From Neocallimastix lanati (nom. inval.) (lineage: Eukaryota; Neocallimastigomycota; Neocallimastigomycetes; Neocallimastigales; Neocallimastigaceae), in contig JACVTC010000011.1 of the NCBI GenBank assembly GCA_016946835.1, positions 973,501 to 1,037,500 on the forward strand: 64,000 nucleotides of DNA, given 5' to 3'. Of this stretch, positions 1-18,000 are shown one piece after another. A program made the translations under genes and the position numbers. Below the pieces are notes generated by a model, which did not search any database, was not told the DNA's origin, and saw nothing but the letters and a program-made list of their open reading frames with translations. The stretch's first letter is position 1; each line of letters opens with the position of its first letter.

Positions 1-199
1 TTCTTAAATGAATAGATTCTTCTTAATGTAAAAGCAATACAATAAATAAATAAATACATAATAAAATATAATTACCATTTCTTATTTTAAGTGTTATATT
101 TAACAATCTTTATAGTTTGATTTAATCCTTGTAATAATTCTGATATATATATTTTTAATTTTTTTTTTAATATTTTTAAAATATTAAATTTGTGTAACT

Positions 200-247
<48 letters not shown>

Positions 248-276
248 ACATAATGACATAATAAAATAAAAAAATA

Positions 277-313
<37 letters not shown>

Positions 314-957
314 GCACTTTTTAATAATAAATATTTTTTTTCTCTTTTTCCTTTTACTTCTATCCTTTTTTCTTTTCTTCATTAATAGTTATATTAAAAC
401 TTAAAATACTTTTATATACTATGATATTTTTTATATGACTTTTTTTTTTTTTTTTTTGTTTTATAATTAGAAATTTTTTTTTTTTTTAAAATTTGCAATG
501 TTTAGTAAAATTATAATAAAATTTAGAAAATAATTACCTTTTTTTATATATTATTATTATTATTATTATTATAAATATAAATTATAATTAATAATTAATT
601 TAATACATTAGAACTTTTGATATTTAGTAGAATTCTAAAATTATACAAAAATAAACATACATTAATAAATTAGTAAAACTAGTTTTTAAATATTTAAATT
701 AAAAACTATATTAATAATTGGTTTATATTTAATTGAAAGTTATAAAATTGAAATTTTAATTTTAATTTGAAATTTGAAATTTAATTTCGAAATTTAATTT
801 TTAAATATAATTTTTAGATTTTAAATTTTAAATTTTATATTTGAATTTTTAAAAAATTGTTTATTATTTTTATTATTATAAAGAAATTTTCTTAATAAAG
901 AAAAGACAAGTAAATATATATTTCCATAATTTCATTGTTTTTATATAATAAATATCA
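1..957. other. Gene-free AT-rich stretch upstream of the E2 gene
   Basis: No coding signal is visible. The stretch holds a run of 45 T (202-246) and a run of 33 A (279-311) about 30 bp apart, which could pair into a long hairpin. It also holds shorter T runs, an ATT microsatellite near 550-570 and an AAATTT-rich segment at 740-850. Open frames here encode only Phe or Lys runs and are composition artefacts. The last 100 bp probably contain the promoter and 5' UTR of the E2 gene, but no individual element can be recognised. Confidence 0.75.
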
Positions 958-3800
<2,843 letters not shown>

Positions 3801-3842
3801 ATATATATATATATATATATTATTATTATTATTATTATTTTA

Positions 3843-3881
<39 letters not shown>

Positions 3882-3923
3882 AAATATTTATTTATATACT
3901 TATTATTTATTTATTTATTTATT

Positions 3924-3963
<40 letters not shown>

Positions 3964-4807
3964 ACTTTATATATACATTATTTTAGTTTTAAATAAATTA
4001 TATAAATATTCTTGATGATTTATAAAAATTACAATATAAATTAATAATTAATATAAATATCTATTAAGTTAGTTTTGAACTATTCTAAAAAAAATGAAAT
4101 AAAAATAAATTATATATATATAATTTATAAAATATTCTAAAGAATAAAGGAATACAATATTATTTTATATTAAAATAAAAACTAAAAAAAAAACTAAAAT
4201 AAAAAAAATAAAAAAAAAAATACTTCTAAAAACAGAAAATCAAAAAAAAAAAAAAAATACTAAATTTACTAAATTTATTTATATAAAAAATTTTAATTAT
4301 ATATTATGTTGTTAAGATTAATTATTATTAATTTCTATATTAATTTTTATTGGTTTTAAAAAAGAATTTATTAATTAAAATTTTTTTTAAAAATAAAAAT
4401 AATAATCATAATATTAATAATATTAATTAATTAATCAAAAGAAGCAAAATATATAATAATTATAAATTTTTTTTTTTTTTTTTTTGTTGCTAGAAATAAT
4501 ATTTCAAATAAGATAAAGTAACAGAAGTAAGTTGAATAACATTATTAAAATTTATATATATCTAGAACCCTTTAATAAATATATATTAAAACTTTATAAT
4601 AAAATTATTATGTAAAAAAGTTTTTAAATTATGATTTTATAAAGTTTATATAAATAAAATTAATATGTATGAAAGATCAAATTAACTATTATAATTAATT
4701 AATTAGTTATTATTATTAATATTGTTTAAAAAAAAAAAAATAAAAATAAAAAAAAAAAAAAAAACATATATATAAATTTAAAATAAATAGAAAAGTATTG
4801 AAAAAAA
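3801..4807. other. Intergenic spacer between E2 and prefoldin genes
   Basis: No gene is visible. Directly after the E2 stop come a TA run, an ATT run, a T run (about 3848-3877), a TTTA tetranucleotide tract and a second T run (about 3928-3962). The remainder is A/T-rich with short A runs. It must hold the E2 3' end and the prefoldin promoter, but no defined signal can be picked out. Confidence 0.7.
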
Positions 4808-7088
<2,281 letters not shown>

Positions 7089-7821
7089 AAATAAAAATTC
7101 AATGAAATAATAGGATGATAAAAAAGTTGTAATTTAAATAAAATTAATAGCATCAATTCGATAATGATAATAATAATGATAATAAATCATTATGGATATA
7201 AGGAATGAAATATGAAATTTTTATGTTAATTTAAAAGGAATATTTTTATTCTAAATCAAATATAATAATAATAAATTAATTTTTATATTATATATAAGAA
7301 AAAAATTAAAAAATTAAAAAAAAAAATAAAAAATATATCATTAAAAATCCTAATTAACTAATAATAATAGTATTTACAATAGTATTAATAAAAAAAAATT
7401 GTATTTAGAAATAATAATAATAATAAAGTTAATTTCTAAAAATAAAATGTATATTTATCAAAGCATTAAACTAAAAAACAATAAAGAAAATAAATAAATA
7501 TATAAAAGCTAATATAATTTAAAATATATATATATGTATATGTACATGTATATGTAAATTATTTTAAATTATTTTATTTTATTTAATTTTGTTTTATTTT
7601 ATTTTTTTATTAATTGTTGTATTATGTGTATTTTTAATAAATTAAAAACTATTAATTATAATTTTTTTTTTATTATTCATTTTGATATATATCTCAATAA
7701 TGAATACACCAAAAAAAAAAAAACAAATAGTAAAAAATCATAATGATATTAGAACTTCATCTTAGTACTCCAAGGCATTGGATTAAGTGAATATGTTTAA
7801 AAAAAAAAATATAAATGATAT

Positions 7822-7886
<65 letters not shown>

Positions 7887-8015
7887 TACCATTAAAGATG
7901 ATAAGGGAATACTTTATCTGAGGAAGGTAAAAAAAAAAAATTATAGAACATAAAATGAACAATTTTAAAGTTCTAAGTTCTTTAAGAAAATCACAAGACA
8001 CAAAAAAAAAAATAA

Positions 8016-8054
<39 letters not shown>

Positions 8055-8889
8055 TTTACTATAAGCAAAAAGGAAGAAAAGAATTCCGCATACTTAATAT
8101 TAAGAAGTACCAAAGAATAGATACCATGAAGAAGAAATCAAAGAAGTATTAAAGCTCTTCAGAAGGTTAGAAAGCATGAAGGCTGAAAGCGATGAAGATA
8201 CTTTGAAATCCTAGAAATCTATCAAAAAAATTTTAAAAGTTACACAAAAGTTATATGAAAAAAAAAAAAATAATAATTTAATGAAAAAATTAGTCACAGG
8301 GAAAAATTAAACTATCAATTTAAAGGGCTACCAGAAAATCATATAATTGGATTATTTTTAGATAAAATGAATAAAACAAACTGTAAATTGAATAAACTAT
8401 TAGAAAATTTGAATGAAATCAACCTAAAAAAAAAAAAAAAAAAAATATCTAGAAGATTATTTAAGATAATTTATTTATAAAGAATTTTGATTTTACTTAT
8501 ATTAAAAATTATAAAAAGTTTATGAAAATAATTATTTAATATAAAAAATTTTTAAATATGAGTAATAATTTGAACGATATATTTAAATGTAAGTTAGTAA
8601 TATATAGAAAATAAAATTAACAAAAACACAAATAAGTTTAGGAGAAAATTTAAAAAAAAAAAAAATCAAAAAATTAATCAAAAAGCATAAATTAATATAA
8701 ATGTACAAAATTTGATATAAATTTCAATATACCTAAAAATTTGAACTTGAATCTAATTCGCTAGATGAGGAAATTTTAGGTAGTTTGTACTACGACAGAT
8801 AAGTTAAAAAATATTTAGTATATTAATAAAAATATTAAAAATATCAATATTTCCCTACTAGTATACAAAGGTTTTACAATACTTCGTTT
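7089..8889. other. Gene-free stretch with possible decayed retroelement interior
   Basis: No intact gene is visible. 7089-7680 is plain AT-rich spacer. From about 7690 to 8889 composition is less monotonous, and short open stretches appear, such as EEEIKEVLKLFRRLESMKAE near 8120-8190. They are broken by stops and A runs (for example 8019-8050), and an AAT microsatellite lies at 7825-7882. Together with the LTR-like junction at 8890 this may be a heavily decayed copia interior. No domain can be recognised, so the assignment is tentative. Confidence 0.4.
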
Positions 8890-9215
8890 AAGGGGAATTG
8901 TTAGAAAATTAATAATTATTAGTTTAAAATATAACATTTTAATTAATACTTTTATATTATTACAACTTTTATTATAATTTTAAATTTTAAATAGTATATT
9001 TCATAAAAATAAGATATATAATAATGATAGAGTTTATTATACAAATAATTTTTATAAATTTTTATATTCTCTTTAAGCCTCTTTTTATATAATTAATATG
9101 AAGGCATGTATTTAATGTGCTAAATTATGTATAATCCATTAAATGTATTTATATATATATATCATTAAATTATGTGTTAATAAATAAATAAAAATAGTAA
9201 ATGAGCAAAACATTA
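8890..9215 (+). mobile_element. Probable copia-type polypurine tract and start of a 3' LTR
   Basis: The sequence CTTCGTTTAAGGGGAATTG followed by TTAGAAAA contains a purine tract (AAGGGGAA, 8890-8897). An LTR-like start TGTTAGAA follows at 8899. A purine tract running into TGTTAGAA is the classic internal/3' LTR junction of Ty1/copia elements. The LTR relic at 50968 in this window also begins TGTTAGAAAAT. The 3' end of this LTR was not located; 9215 is only a nominal limit. No matching 5' LTR was found. Confidence 0.45.
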
Positions 9216-9549
9216 GAATTTTTAATAAATACAATTCAAAAAATACGTTTATTTTAATTATTTTTATTTTGTTTTATTTTTAATTTTAATCATTTAATTA
9301 TATATATTATAAGATGTATTTTTAATATGAAAAACTTCTGTATCATATAATTTAAATTTTTTATTTTTTTACCATCTTTTTTTTGTTTTTTATCATTATT
9401 AAAAACCAAGATAATTAATGTATAAGTCACAATATAATTATATAAAAACATTTAATTTAGAATAATTAAGTGATGATATTCTTTATCTTAAAATATATAA
9501 ATATAGTTGACTTAATTATAACAATTAATTAGCATGTTATTATTTATAA

Positions 9550-10680
9550 AAAAGTAAAATAAAATGAAATAAATGTTGAATGTAATAATATCAAAGTAAA
9601 AGTATATAAAATAAAATAAAATAAAATAAAATAAATAGTTGAAATATGAATATAAAGAACAGATTGAATAAAATAAAATAAAATAAAATAAATAGTAGAA
9701 TATATAATATAAAGTACAGATTGAATAAAATAAAATAAAATAAAATAAAAATAAAATAAAAATAAAATAAAATAAAATAAAATAAAATAAAATAAAATAA
9801 AATAAAATAAAATAAATAGTAAAAATATGAATATAAAGTACAGATTGAATAAAATAAAATAAAATAAAATAAATAGTGGAAATATAAATATAAGTACAGA
9901 TTGAATAAAATGAAATAAAATAAAATAAAAATAAAATAAAAATAAAATAAAATAAAATAAAATAAAATAAAATAAAATAAAATAAAATAAAATAAAATAA
10001 AATAAAATAAAATAAAATAAAATAAAATAAAATAAAATAAAATAAAATAAAATAAAATAAAATAAATAGTAAAAATATGAATATAAAGTACAGATTGAAT
10101 AAAATAAAAATAAAATAAAATAAAATAAAAATAAAATAAAATAAAAATAAAACAAATAGTTGAAATATGGATATAAAGAACAGACTGAATAAAATAAAAT
10201 AAAATAAATAGTTGAAATATGAATATAAAGTACAGATTAAATAAAATAAAATAAAGAGTAAAGTATTAATAAAATAAACTAAAATAAATAGTGAAGTAAT
10301 ATAAGAGAGTAAAGTATTAATAAAATAAACTAAAATAAATAGTGAAGTAATATAAGAGAGTAAAGTATTAATAAAATAAAATAAAATAAATAGTAAAGTA
10401 ATATAAAAGAGTAAAGTATTAATAAAATAAAATAAAATAAAATAAAATAAAATAAATAGTTGAAATATGAATATAAAGAACAGACTGAATAAAATAAAAT
10501 AAAATAAATAGTTGAAATATGAATATAAAGTACAGATTAAATAAAATAAAATAATAGTGAAGTAATATAAAAGAGTAAAGTATTAATAAAATAAAATAAA
10601 ATAAATAGTAAAGTAATATAAAAGAGTAAAGTATTAATAAAATAAAATAAAACAAAAATAATGAAATAATATAAAACATT
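9550..10680 (+). repeat. Nested satellite: AAAAT pentamer arrays with interspersed 37-bp and 44-bp units
   Basis: Long TAAAA/AAAAT pentanucleotide arrays (up to about 150 bp, 9910-10065) alternate with two longer units. Unit A, about 37 bp (AAATAGTTGAAATATGAAT then ATAAAGTACAGATTGAAT), occurs about nine times, near 9635, 9690, 9815, 9870, 10065, 10157, 10207, 10455 and 10507. Unit B, about 44 bp (GTGAAGTAATATAAGAGAG then TAAAGTATTAATAAAATAAA), occurs about six times between 10250 and 10680. Minus-strand open frames across it are only Phe/Leu/Tyr repeats and are not genes. Confidence 0.9.
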
Positions 10681-12961
10681 TAAAGTATTAATAAAAATTA
10701 TATAAAACAAAAAATGTTAAAAAAAAGAAATAATACCAATTTTCATATTGTTCATTTTCATTTTATATTATGCTATTTTATTTATTTTATTTAATTTATT
10801 TATTTTTATCAAATCATCACGTGATATATGATATAATATGCAGGACTTTAATATGCAAAAATTTATAAGAAGTGGGTTTTTTTTAATAATGGTTGTTCAG
10901 TAAAATTTATTAATAAAATTATAATATTAGCACAATTAAAATAACAATTCTAATTCCTAATTCATATTCTAATTCATAAAATTTTACAAGGGAGTTCTCT
11001 ATTTCTAATATAAATAATTTAATCTATTTATAAGAAATAGGTAATATATTAATTATATATTCTAATATATAGAACTATATTAATTATGTATAAAGTAAAG
11101 TATTATTATAATTATTATAATTATAATAATTATAATACATATTGAAATAAAATATAATAAAATAATTATTATCAAAAAGATATAAATCTAATATTTAATA
11201 ATTATTATTAAATATACAAATATGTTTCTACACATATTTGTTTTATATCAAATACTCAACTAATAATTTTATTTTATTTTACTTTATATAAGTAAAGGAG
11301 GTAAAGATTTAATATAATTAATGAATTTTATAATATATACAAATACATGAATAACTATATATATATATCAATAAATAACAATATAAATATTCATTAATTA
11401 TATATTTATTAATTAATAGTTGTATATAAAAAATTTTTATATATAAAGTATGTGTAACCATATATTGCTTTTATTTATTTTAGTATAAATAAAAGTAGTT
11501 TTATTTGAAAGTAATTAAAAATAATTAAAAAAATGTATTTAAATTCTGTTATCTTTTTTTTTTTATTATATATAAAATAAAGTTTAATTCATGATTTGGT
11601 TTATATTTGGTATATATTTAAGATTAATCTTTTTTATATTTTTTTTGGTTACAATATTTTGTTATTTAAAAAAATTTATAAGTTAAAGGATAAGTTATTA
11701 CTGATCTATCAATTTATATATATTTAACCTTTTCTTTTTTTGGAAAACAAACTTTAAAATATAGACAAATGGATCTTCATAAACATTTTTTATTTTAAAA
11801 AATAAAAAAACAAAAAATAATAGTAATTTTACTGTATATTATTAGTATAAACTTAATATAATAAATAATTAATTAATAAATTTCATTACTATAATTTACT
11901 ATATTTTTTAAAGTAATTATTTTTTTAATTTAATTTATATTTATTTATTTACTAATAAAATCTTCTATTGTTAAATTAAAATACATAAATATAATAATTA
12001 TAATTAATTATTTAATTTATTACTAATATTTTAATTTATTTTTAATAATTTTTATTATTATATAAAATTTAAAAAAAATAATAAATTATAATTTTTAAAG
12101 TTCATTATTCTTTTGTAATTATTATATTTATTCGTTTTTTTTTTTTCTTTTTTTTCATTTTAATTTAATAATTTAATAATAATAATATAAATTTCCCTTT
12201 TTTATTTTTTGTTATATTAATTTTTTTCATTAATAAAAATTATTATATAAATATTATTTATGTTATTTTTTTTTTCTTTTAAATAAAAAAAATTTAAAAA
12301 AAAAAAAAATGAATTATTAATAATTGAAGTTATATATATTATTAATGAATATAGAAATAATATTTTTATTATGAAAATAAATTTAATTATTTTTTTAAGC
12401 TTTTTTATTTATTTATTTTAAATAATCTCATATTTTTTACAGTTAACAATTGTAAAATTACAATTTTTTTTTTTTTTACAATGTATAGTAGTTTTATTTG
12501 TAGGTCTAAATTTTAGTTATTAATAATAAAATATATTAAAATAATTATTTATAAGTTTTTTAATAATTAAAATAGTCATGTAAATCTAAGCCATTTTTCA
12601 TTTTTACAATAAATTAAAGTAAAAAAAAATTAATATTAAAGTTTTGTTTTTATTTAAATAATATTATATTTATTTTCTTTTTTTTTGGTACATATATATA
12701 AATATATATAAATACTAATAGATATTTTTTTTTTAAAGAAAATTAATCAATAAATAATAATATGAATATTCATTATATTTATACAAATAATTTTGTATTT
12801 TAGTAATATATATATATTTATTATAATAAAATTATTCAAGAAGCCTTCATTCTCTATATTTTGTTAAATTTTATATTTAATAACATTAGTATATTGTTAT
12901 TGCTTAAATATTACAAGATGTAAAGGAATGACTTACGGTAGCATTATTTGAATTGGAAATA

Positions 12962-12992
<31 letters not shown>
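10681..12992. other. Gene-free AT-rich stretch
   Basis: No coding frame, RNA gene or repeat unit longer than simple runs is visible. It contains scattered T and A runs, TA microsatellites and an ATT run (12961-12994) just before the 55-bp tandem repeat. Confidence 0.65.
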
Positions 12993-12994
<2 letters not shown>

Positions 12995-13157
12995 TACTGC
13001 GTTTAGTATAATAGTTCTGGGAAGTATATTGAAGGAAAAAATTTATATTTACTGCGTTTAGTATAATAGTTCTGGGAAGTATATTGAAGGAAAAAATTTA
13101 TATTTACTGCGTTTAGTATAATAGTTCTGGGAAGTATTTTGAAGGAAAAAAATTATA
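12993..13157 (+). repeat. Three tandem copies of a 55-bp unit
   Basis: Copies start at 12993, 13048 and 13103. Each contains TACTGCGTTTAGTATAATAG followed by TTCTGGGAAGTATATTGAAG. The first two copies are identical. The third differs by one substitution (TATATT to TATTTT) and a one-base insertion in the A run. The unit is clearly richer in G/C than its surroundings and follows an ATT microsatellite. Confidence 0.95.
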
Positions 13158-15004
13158 AGTAAATATTTTTAATAAAATATTTCAAAACTTAACAATTAGT
13201 ATAATTCAATTTTAAAAATTACTTTATATTTTTGAATAAATGTATATAATTGTGTATTAGTAAAACATTATTATATATATTGGATTAATTAAATAATTAT
13301 ATAGACTTTCTTAAATCTCCATCCTTAAAATTGCAATTAATTTTTAATTAGAACAAAAAAAAAACATAATATATTACTATACATTGAATTATATTAAAAA
13401 TTTAAATAATAAAAGTTTAAATTTTATATAAAATAAACTTCAGTCGACCTATTATTATCCTATTTATAAGATATTAAGCCGTATATTATAAAATAATTTA
13501 ATATATTAAAGTAATATATTGTAATATATTTTTATTATATTTTTTATAATATTATTTAAAAAATTACTTAATTACAAGACTTTCTTATAATATAATAGGG
13601 TATAATTATTTTATAATTATTTAAATTAATAGAATTAATCTGTAATTTTTTTTTTTTTGTATTTTTTTTTGTTTTTTAACAAAAATACTAATAATTAAAA
13701 AAAAAAAAAAAGGACGTTTAAATATAAAGAATATAAAATATATATATATATATTTCGATAATAATAATTAATTTTGATATAATAATCAATTTCTATTTAA
13801 TCAATAATAATAATAACTTTTATATTTTGAAGTTCTTTTTTTATTTTATAAAATTATAAATAACAAAATTTGTTATTCAATATACAGAAATTGTAGTTTG
13901 TAATAATAATTATAATAATAAAAGTTTAAATATAAAATACAATAAAATTCTCATTAATTAAAAAATAATAATGATATAATTGATTAAATATTTCAATATA
14001 AAAATATATATATATTAATAACGCTCCTTTTGAAAATAAATAAATATATAAATATATGAATATATTTGTTAAATATAGAAATATTTTTGAATATCAGAAA
14101 AAATAAATAAAGAAATGAATAATTATATTTTATGTTAATATAAATAAGGCTTTTCGTTTCGTAATAATATTTTATTTCTGAAATAAAAAGAAGATAAATT
14201 TCTTTTTTTAAAATAATTCTTAATAATAACAAATCTCTTAAATATAAAGGTAAATTCAAAAAATAAATTCATATTAGAAATTTCATTTTAAAATATTTAT
14301 ATTTATAGGATTTTCAGCAAATAGAGTATATATATATAAAAATTTTTTTAAGGAATAAACTACTATTTATAAGGATATATTATTTTTTGAAATTTAAAAT
14401 TATAACATAAATTTTCATTATAACAGTAAAATGGTTGTTTAATATCTGTATATTAAATAATAAATTATAGATTAAATAATAAAAAGCAATCATGTTATAC
14501 AAATTTTAACATTCATACATTTATTTTTTTATACCGAGTTTAAATATAAATAATATTATCTATTTAAATCGACATTTAAATTGATATATAAAAAACATAA
14601 ATATTATTATTCCAATTTTATTAATTTTTTTTTTTAATTAACTTTTCATAATATATATATATTGTATTTATTCATATTATATATATGCTTATTAATATAT
14701 TTATATATTAGATTTAATAACGCATAAATAAAACAAAAACGTAAAAATCTATATATATAAAAATCAAAAAAAAAAAAATAGCACAATTATAATAAACAAT
14801 AACACTATTTTAAAATTTTTATTAATATATGTAAATAAACAAATTACATTATTAAAAATTAAACTACATAAAAAGAAGTTTTTTTAATATTAGTTATATA
14901 AACAATTTTCAATATTTTTTTTTTTTTTTTCAAAAAAAAATAAAATTTTTATTATTCATTTGTTATTTAAGTAATGCTTTACTGTAATATAAATTTAATG
15001 TAAT
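13158..15004. other. Gene-free stretch upstream of the Uds1-domain gene
   Basis: No gene is visible. The sequence is AT-rich with short homopolymers and TA tracts. The last few hundred bases must include promoter and 5' UTR of the gene starting at 15005; an in-frame TAA at 14996 lies just before its ATG. Confidence 0.65.
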
Positions 15005-18000
15005 ATGGCAAGTTATTTTTATAGAATAAAAAATGCTATAGTAGGAGATTCTGAACCAGCTTTAGGGGATAATCAACAAAAATCGGAAGATGTTAATAAT
15101 ACAGAAAATGATATTAAATCTCCAACATCAGCAAATTCTGCTTCTTCCAAAAATGATCCTAACAAATTATCGACATATATGGACCGAGATTCAGCATATA
15201 GTAATAGATTTAAATCGCAAAATGAATCAACCAATAAACAATCTTATTATAGTAATAATGGAAGTAGTGTAAAAGAATATGATGATGAATTTTATCTTAC
15301 AAATTCACAGATATTAGATGATAAAGCTACATTACATAAACCTGTGATTAAAAAAAGAATAAATAAATCAGAAAATAATTCACCAGTCGATGATGTAAAT
15401 CGTCGTATGAGATCTAATGATGATAATAATAGTCCTTATGATAATGACAATAATAAAAGAGATAGGGATAGGGATAGAGACAATAGAGCAAGAGATAGAA
15501 GTAGAGATAGAGAAAGAGATAGGGATAGAGGACGTGATCGTCCAAATCCAAGTGATCGCAATTTTAGAGATGATAGAGGACGTGATAGACCAAATCCTGG
15601 TGATCGAAGTTTTAGAGATGATAGAGGTCGTGATAGACCGAATCCAGGTGATCGCAGTTTTAGAGATGACAGAGGTCGTGATAGACCAGGTCAAAGTGAC
15701 CGTTTTAGAGGAGATCGTAGTTTTAGAGATGATAGAAATCGTGATAATGATATACATAGTCCAAGACATAGTCCAAATACTTCACCGCATTTGAGTCATG
15801 ATAATATATCAAATCCAGAATCTAGGCTAGATCAAGGTTCATCACCACGTAATCCAAGAATGAGAGATGATGATGTTCCAAATTCCGATTCTACTAGATC
15901 TGATAGACGTCCAAATACTCCCCCACGTACTCCAAGAATGAGTGATGAACAAAGTAGATCAAGAAGAGCACCAAGAAATACAAATGAATCAAATGGACCA
16001 CCACCTCCACGTACACCACACATGAGAGAAAATGATCCAAATGGACCACCACCACGTACGCCTCATATGAGAGAAAATGGTCCAAATGGACCACCACCAC
16101 GAACTCCTAGAATGAGAGACAATGATCCAAATGGACCACCACCACGTACACCTAGAATGAGAGACAATGATCCAAATGGACCACTACCACGTACACCTAG
16201 AATGAGAGACAATGATCCAAATGGACCATCACCACGTACTCCTCGTATGAGAGATAATGATGATAGACATGATAGAGACCGACCAGGAGATCGAAGTTTT
16301 AGAGATGATAGACGCAATCGTGATCGTGACCGTCCAGGAGACCGTAGTTTTAGAGATGATAGACGTGATCGTGATCGTCTAGGAGACCGTAGTTTTAGAG
16401 ATGATAGACGTGATCATGATCGTCCAGGAGATCGTAGTTTTAGAGATGATAGACGTGATCGTGATCGTCCAGGAGATCGTAGTTTTAGAGATGATAGACG
16501 TGATCCAAATGCTCCAGCAATTCCTCCTCGCACTCCAAGAGTAAGAGATGATGAATCCATTGATTCAAATGCTCCAATAATTCCACCTCGTACACCAAGA
16601 GTAAGAGATGATGAATCAAGTGATCAAAATGTTCCAGTAATTCCACCACGTACCCCAAAAGTAAAAGATGATGAATCAAATGATCCAAATGCTCCAGTAA
16701 TACCACCTCGTGCACCAAGAGTGAAAAATGATGAATCAAGTGCTCCAAGAGATAATCAAAATAATGAATATGATAACAATAATGAATATAATAACAATAA
16801 TGAATATAATAACAATAATGAATATAATAACAATAATGAATATAATAACAATAATGAATATAATAACAATAATGAATATAATAACAATAATGAATATAGT
16901 AATAATAATGAATATAATAATAATAATGAATATAATGAACCTCCACCCCCACCTCGTGGTCCAAAAGATAACGATAATAATGAATTTAATGAACCTCCAC
17001 CCCCACCTCATTGTCCAAAAGATAATGATAATAATGAATTTAATGAACCTCCACCACCACCTCGTGATCCAAGAGATAATGCTCCATTCTACTCTTCACA
17101 AACACCAAGGTCTAGAGAAAACTCGGATTCAAGTTTTAATAATCCCGATTCTAGTCGTTCATCAATTATTCCTCCAAGTGTATTTGATAATCCTTCTCCA
17201 GGCGATAAATTTCAAAAATCAAGGTCTAGAGAACCATCCAATGGTACTCGCCCACCATTAAGAGATGGAAATTCACTTCCTAATAGACCAAGATATTTAC
17301 CAAGATCAAATGAGAGCTCACATTCAAGAAATAATTCAAGAGATGATTTGAGAGAAAATTTACATACAAGAAATAATTCAAAAGATATATCCAAGGATGA
17401 CATTAGAGAAAATTCTCATTCAAGAAACAATTCAAGAGATATTCCTAGAGATAATATGAGAGAAAATTCGCATTCTAGAAACAATTCAAGAGATATTCCT
17501 AGAGATAATATGAGAGAAAATTCGCATTCTAGAAACAATTCAAGAGATATTCCTAGAGATAATATGAGAGAAAATTTGCATTCTAGAAACAATTCAAGAG
17601 ATATTCCTAGAGATAATATGAGAGAAAATTTGCATTCTAGAAACAATTCAAGAGATGTTCCAAGAGATGATATGAGAGAAAATTCACATTCTAGAAACAA
17701 TTCAAGAGATATTCTTAGAGATAATATGAGAGAAAATTCGCATTCTAGAAACAATTCAAGAGATATTCCTAGAGATGATATGAGAGAAAATTCACATTCT
17801 AGAAACAATTCAAGAGATATTTCTAGAGATGATATGAGAGAAAATTCACATTCTAGGAACAATTCAAGAGATATTTCTAGAGATGATATAAGAAATGAAT
17901 CAAAGGATAACTTAAATGAAAAATCAAGGGATGATTTCAGGGATAGAATGAGTCCAAGAGATAGAATGAGTCCAAGAATGAGAAATAGGGATATAGATAG

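Noticed and set aside
9544-10679. Minus-strand open frames rich in Phe, Leu, Tyr and Ile
   Set aside because: They are translations of AAAAT pentamer repeats with no other sequence content.
15380-17862. Several antisense and alternative-frame open frames within the Uds1-domain gene
   Set aside because: They mirror the in-frame minisatellites of the real gene and have repetitive, unnatural composition.
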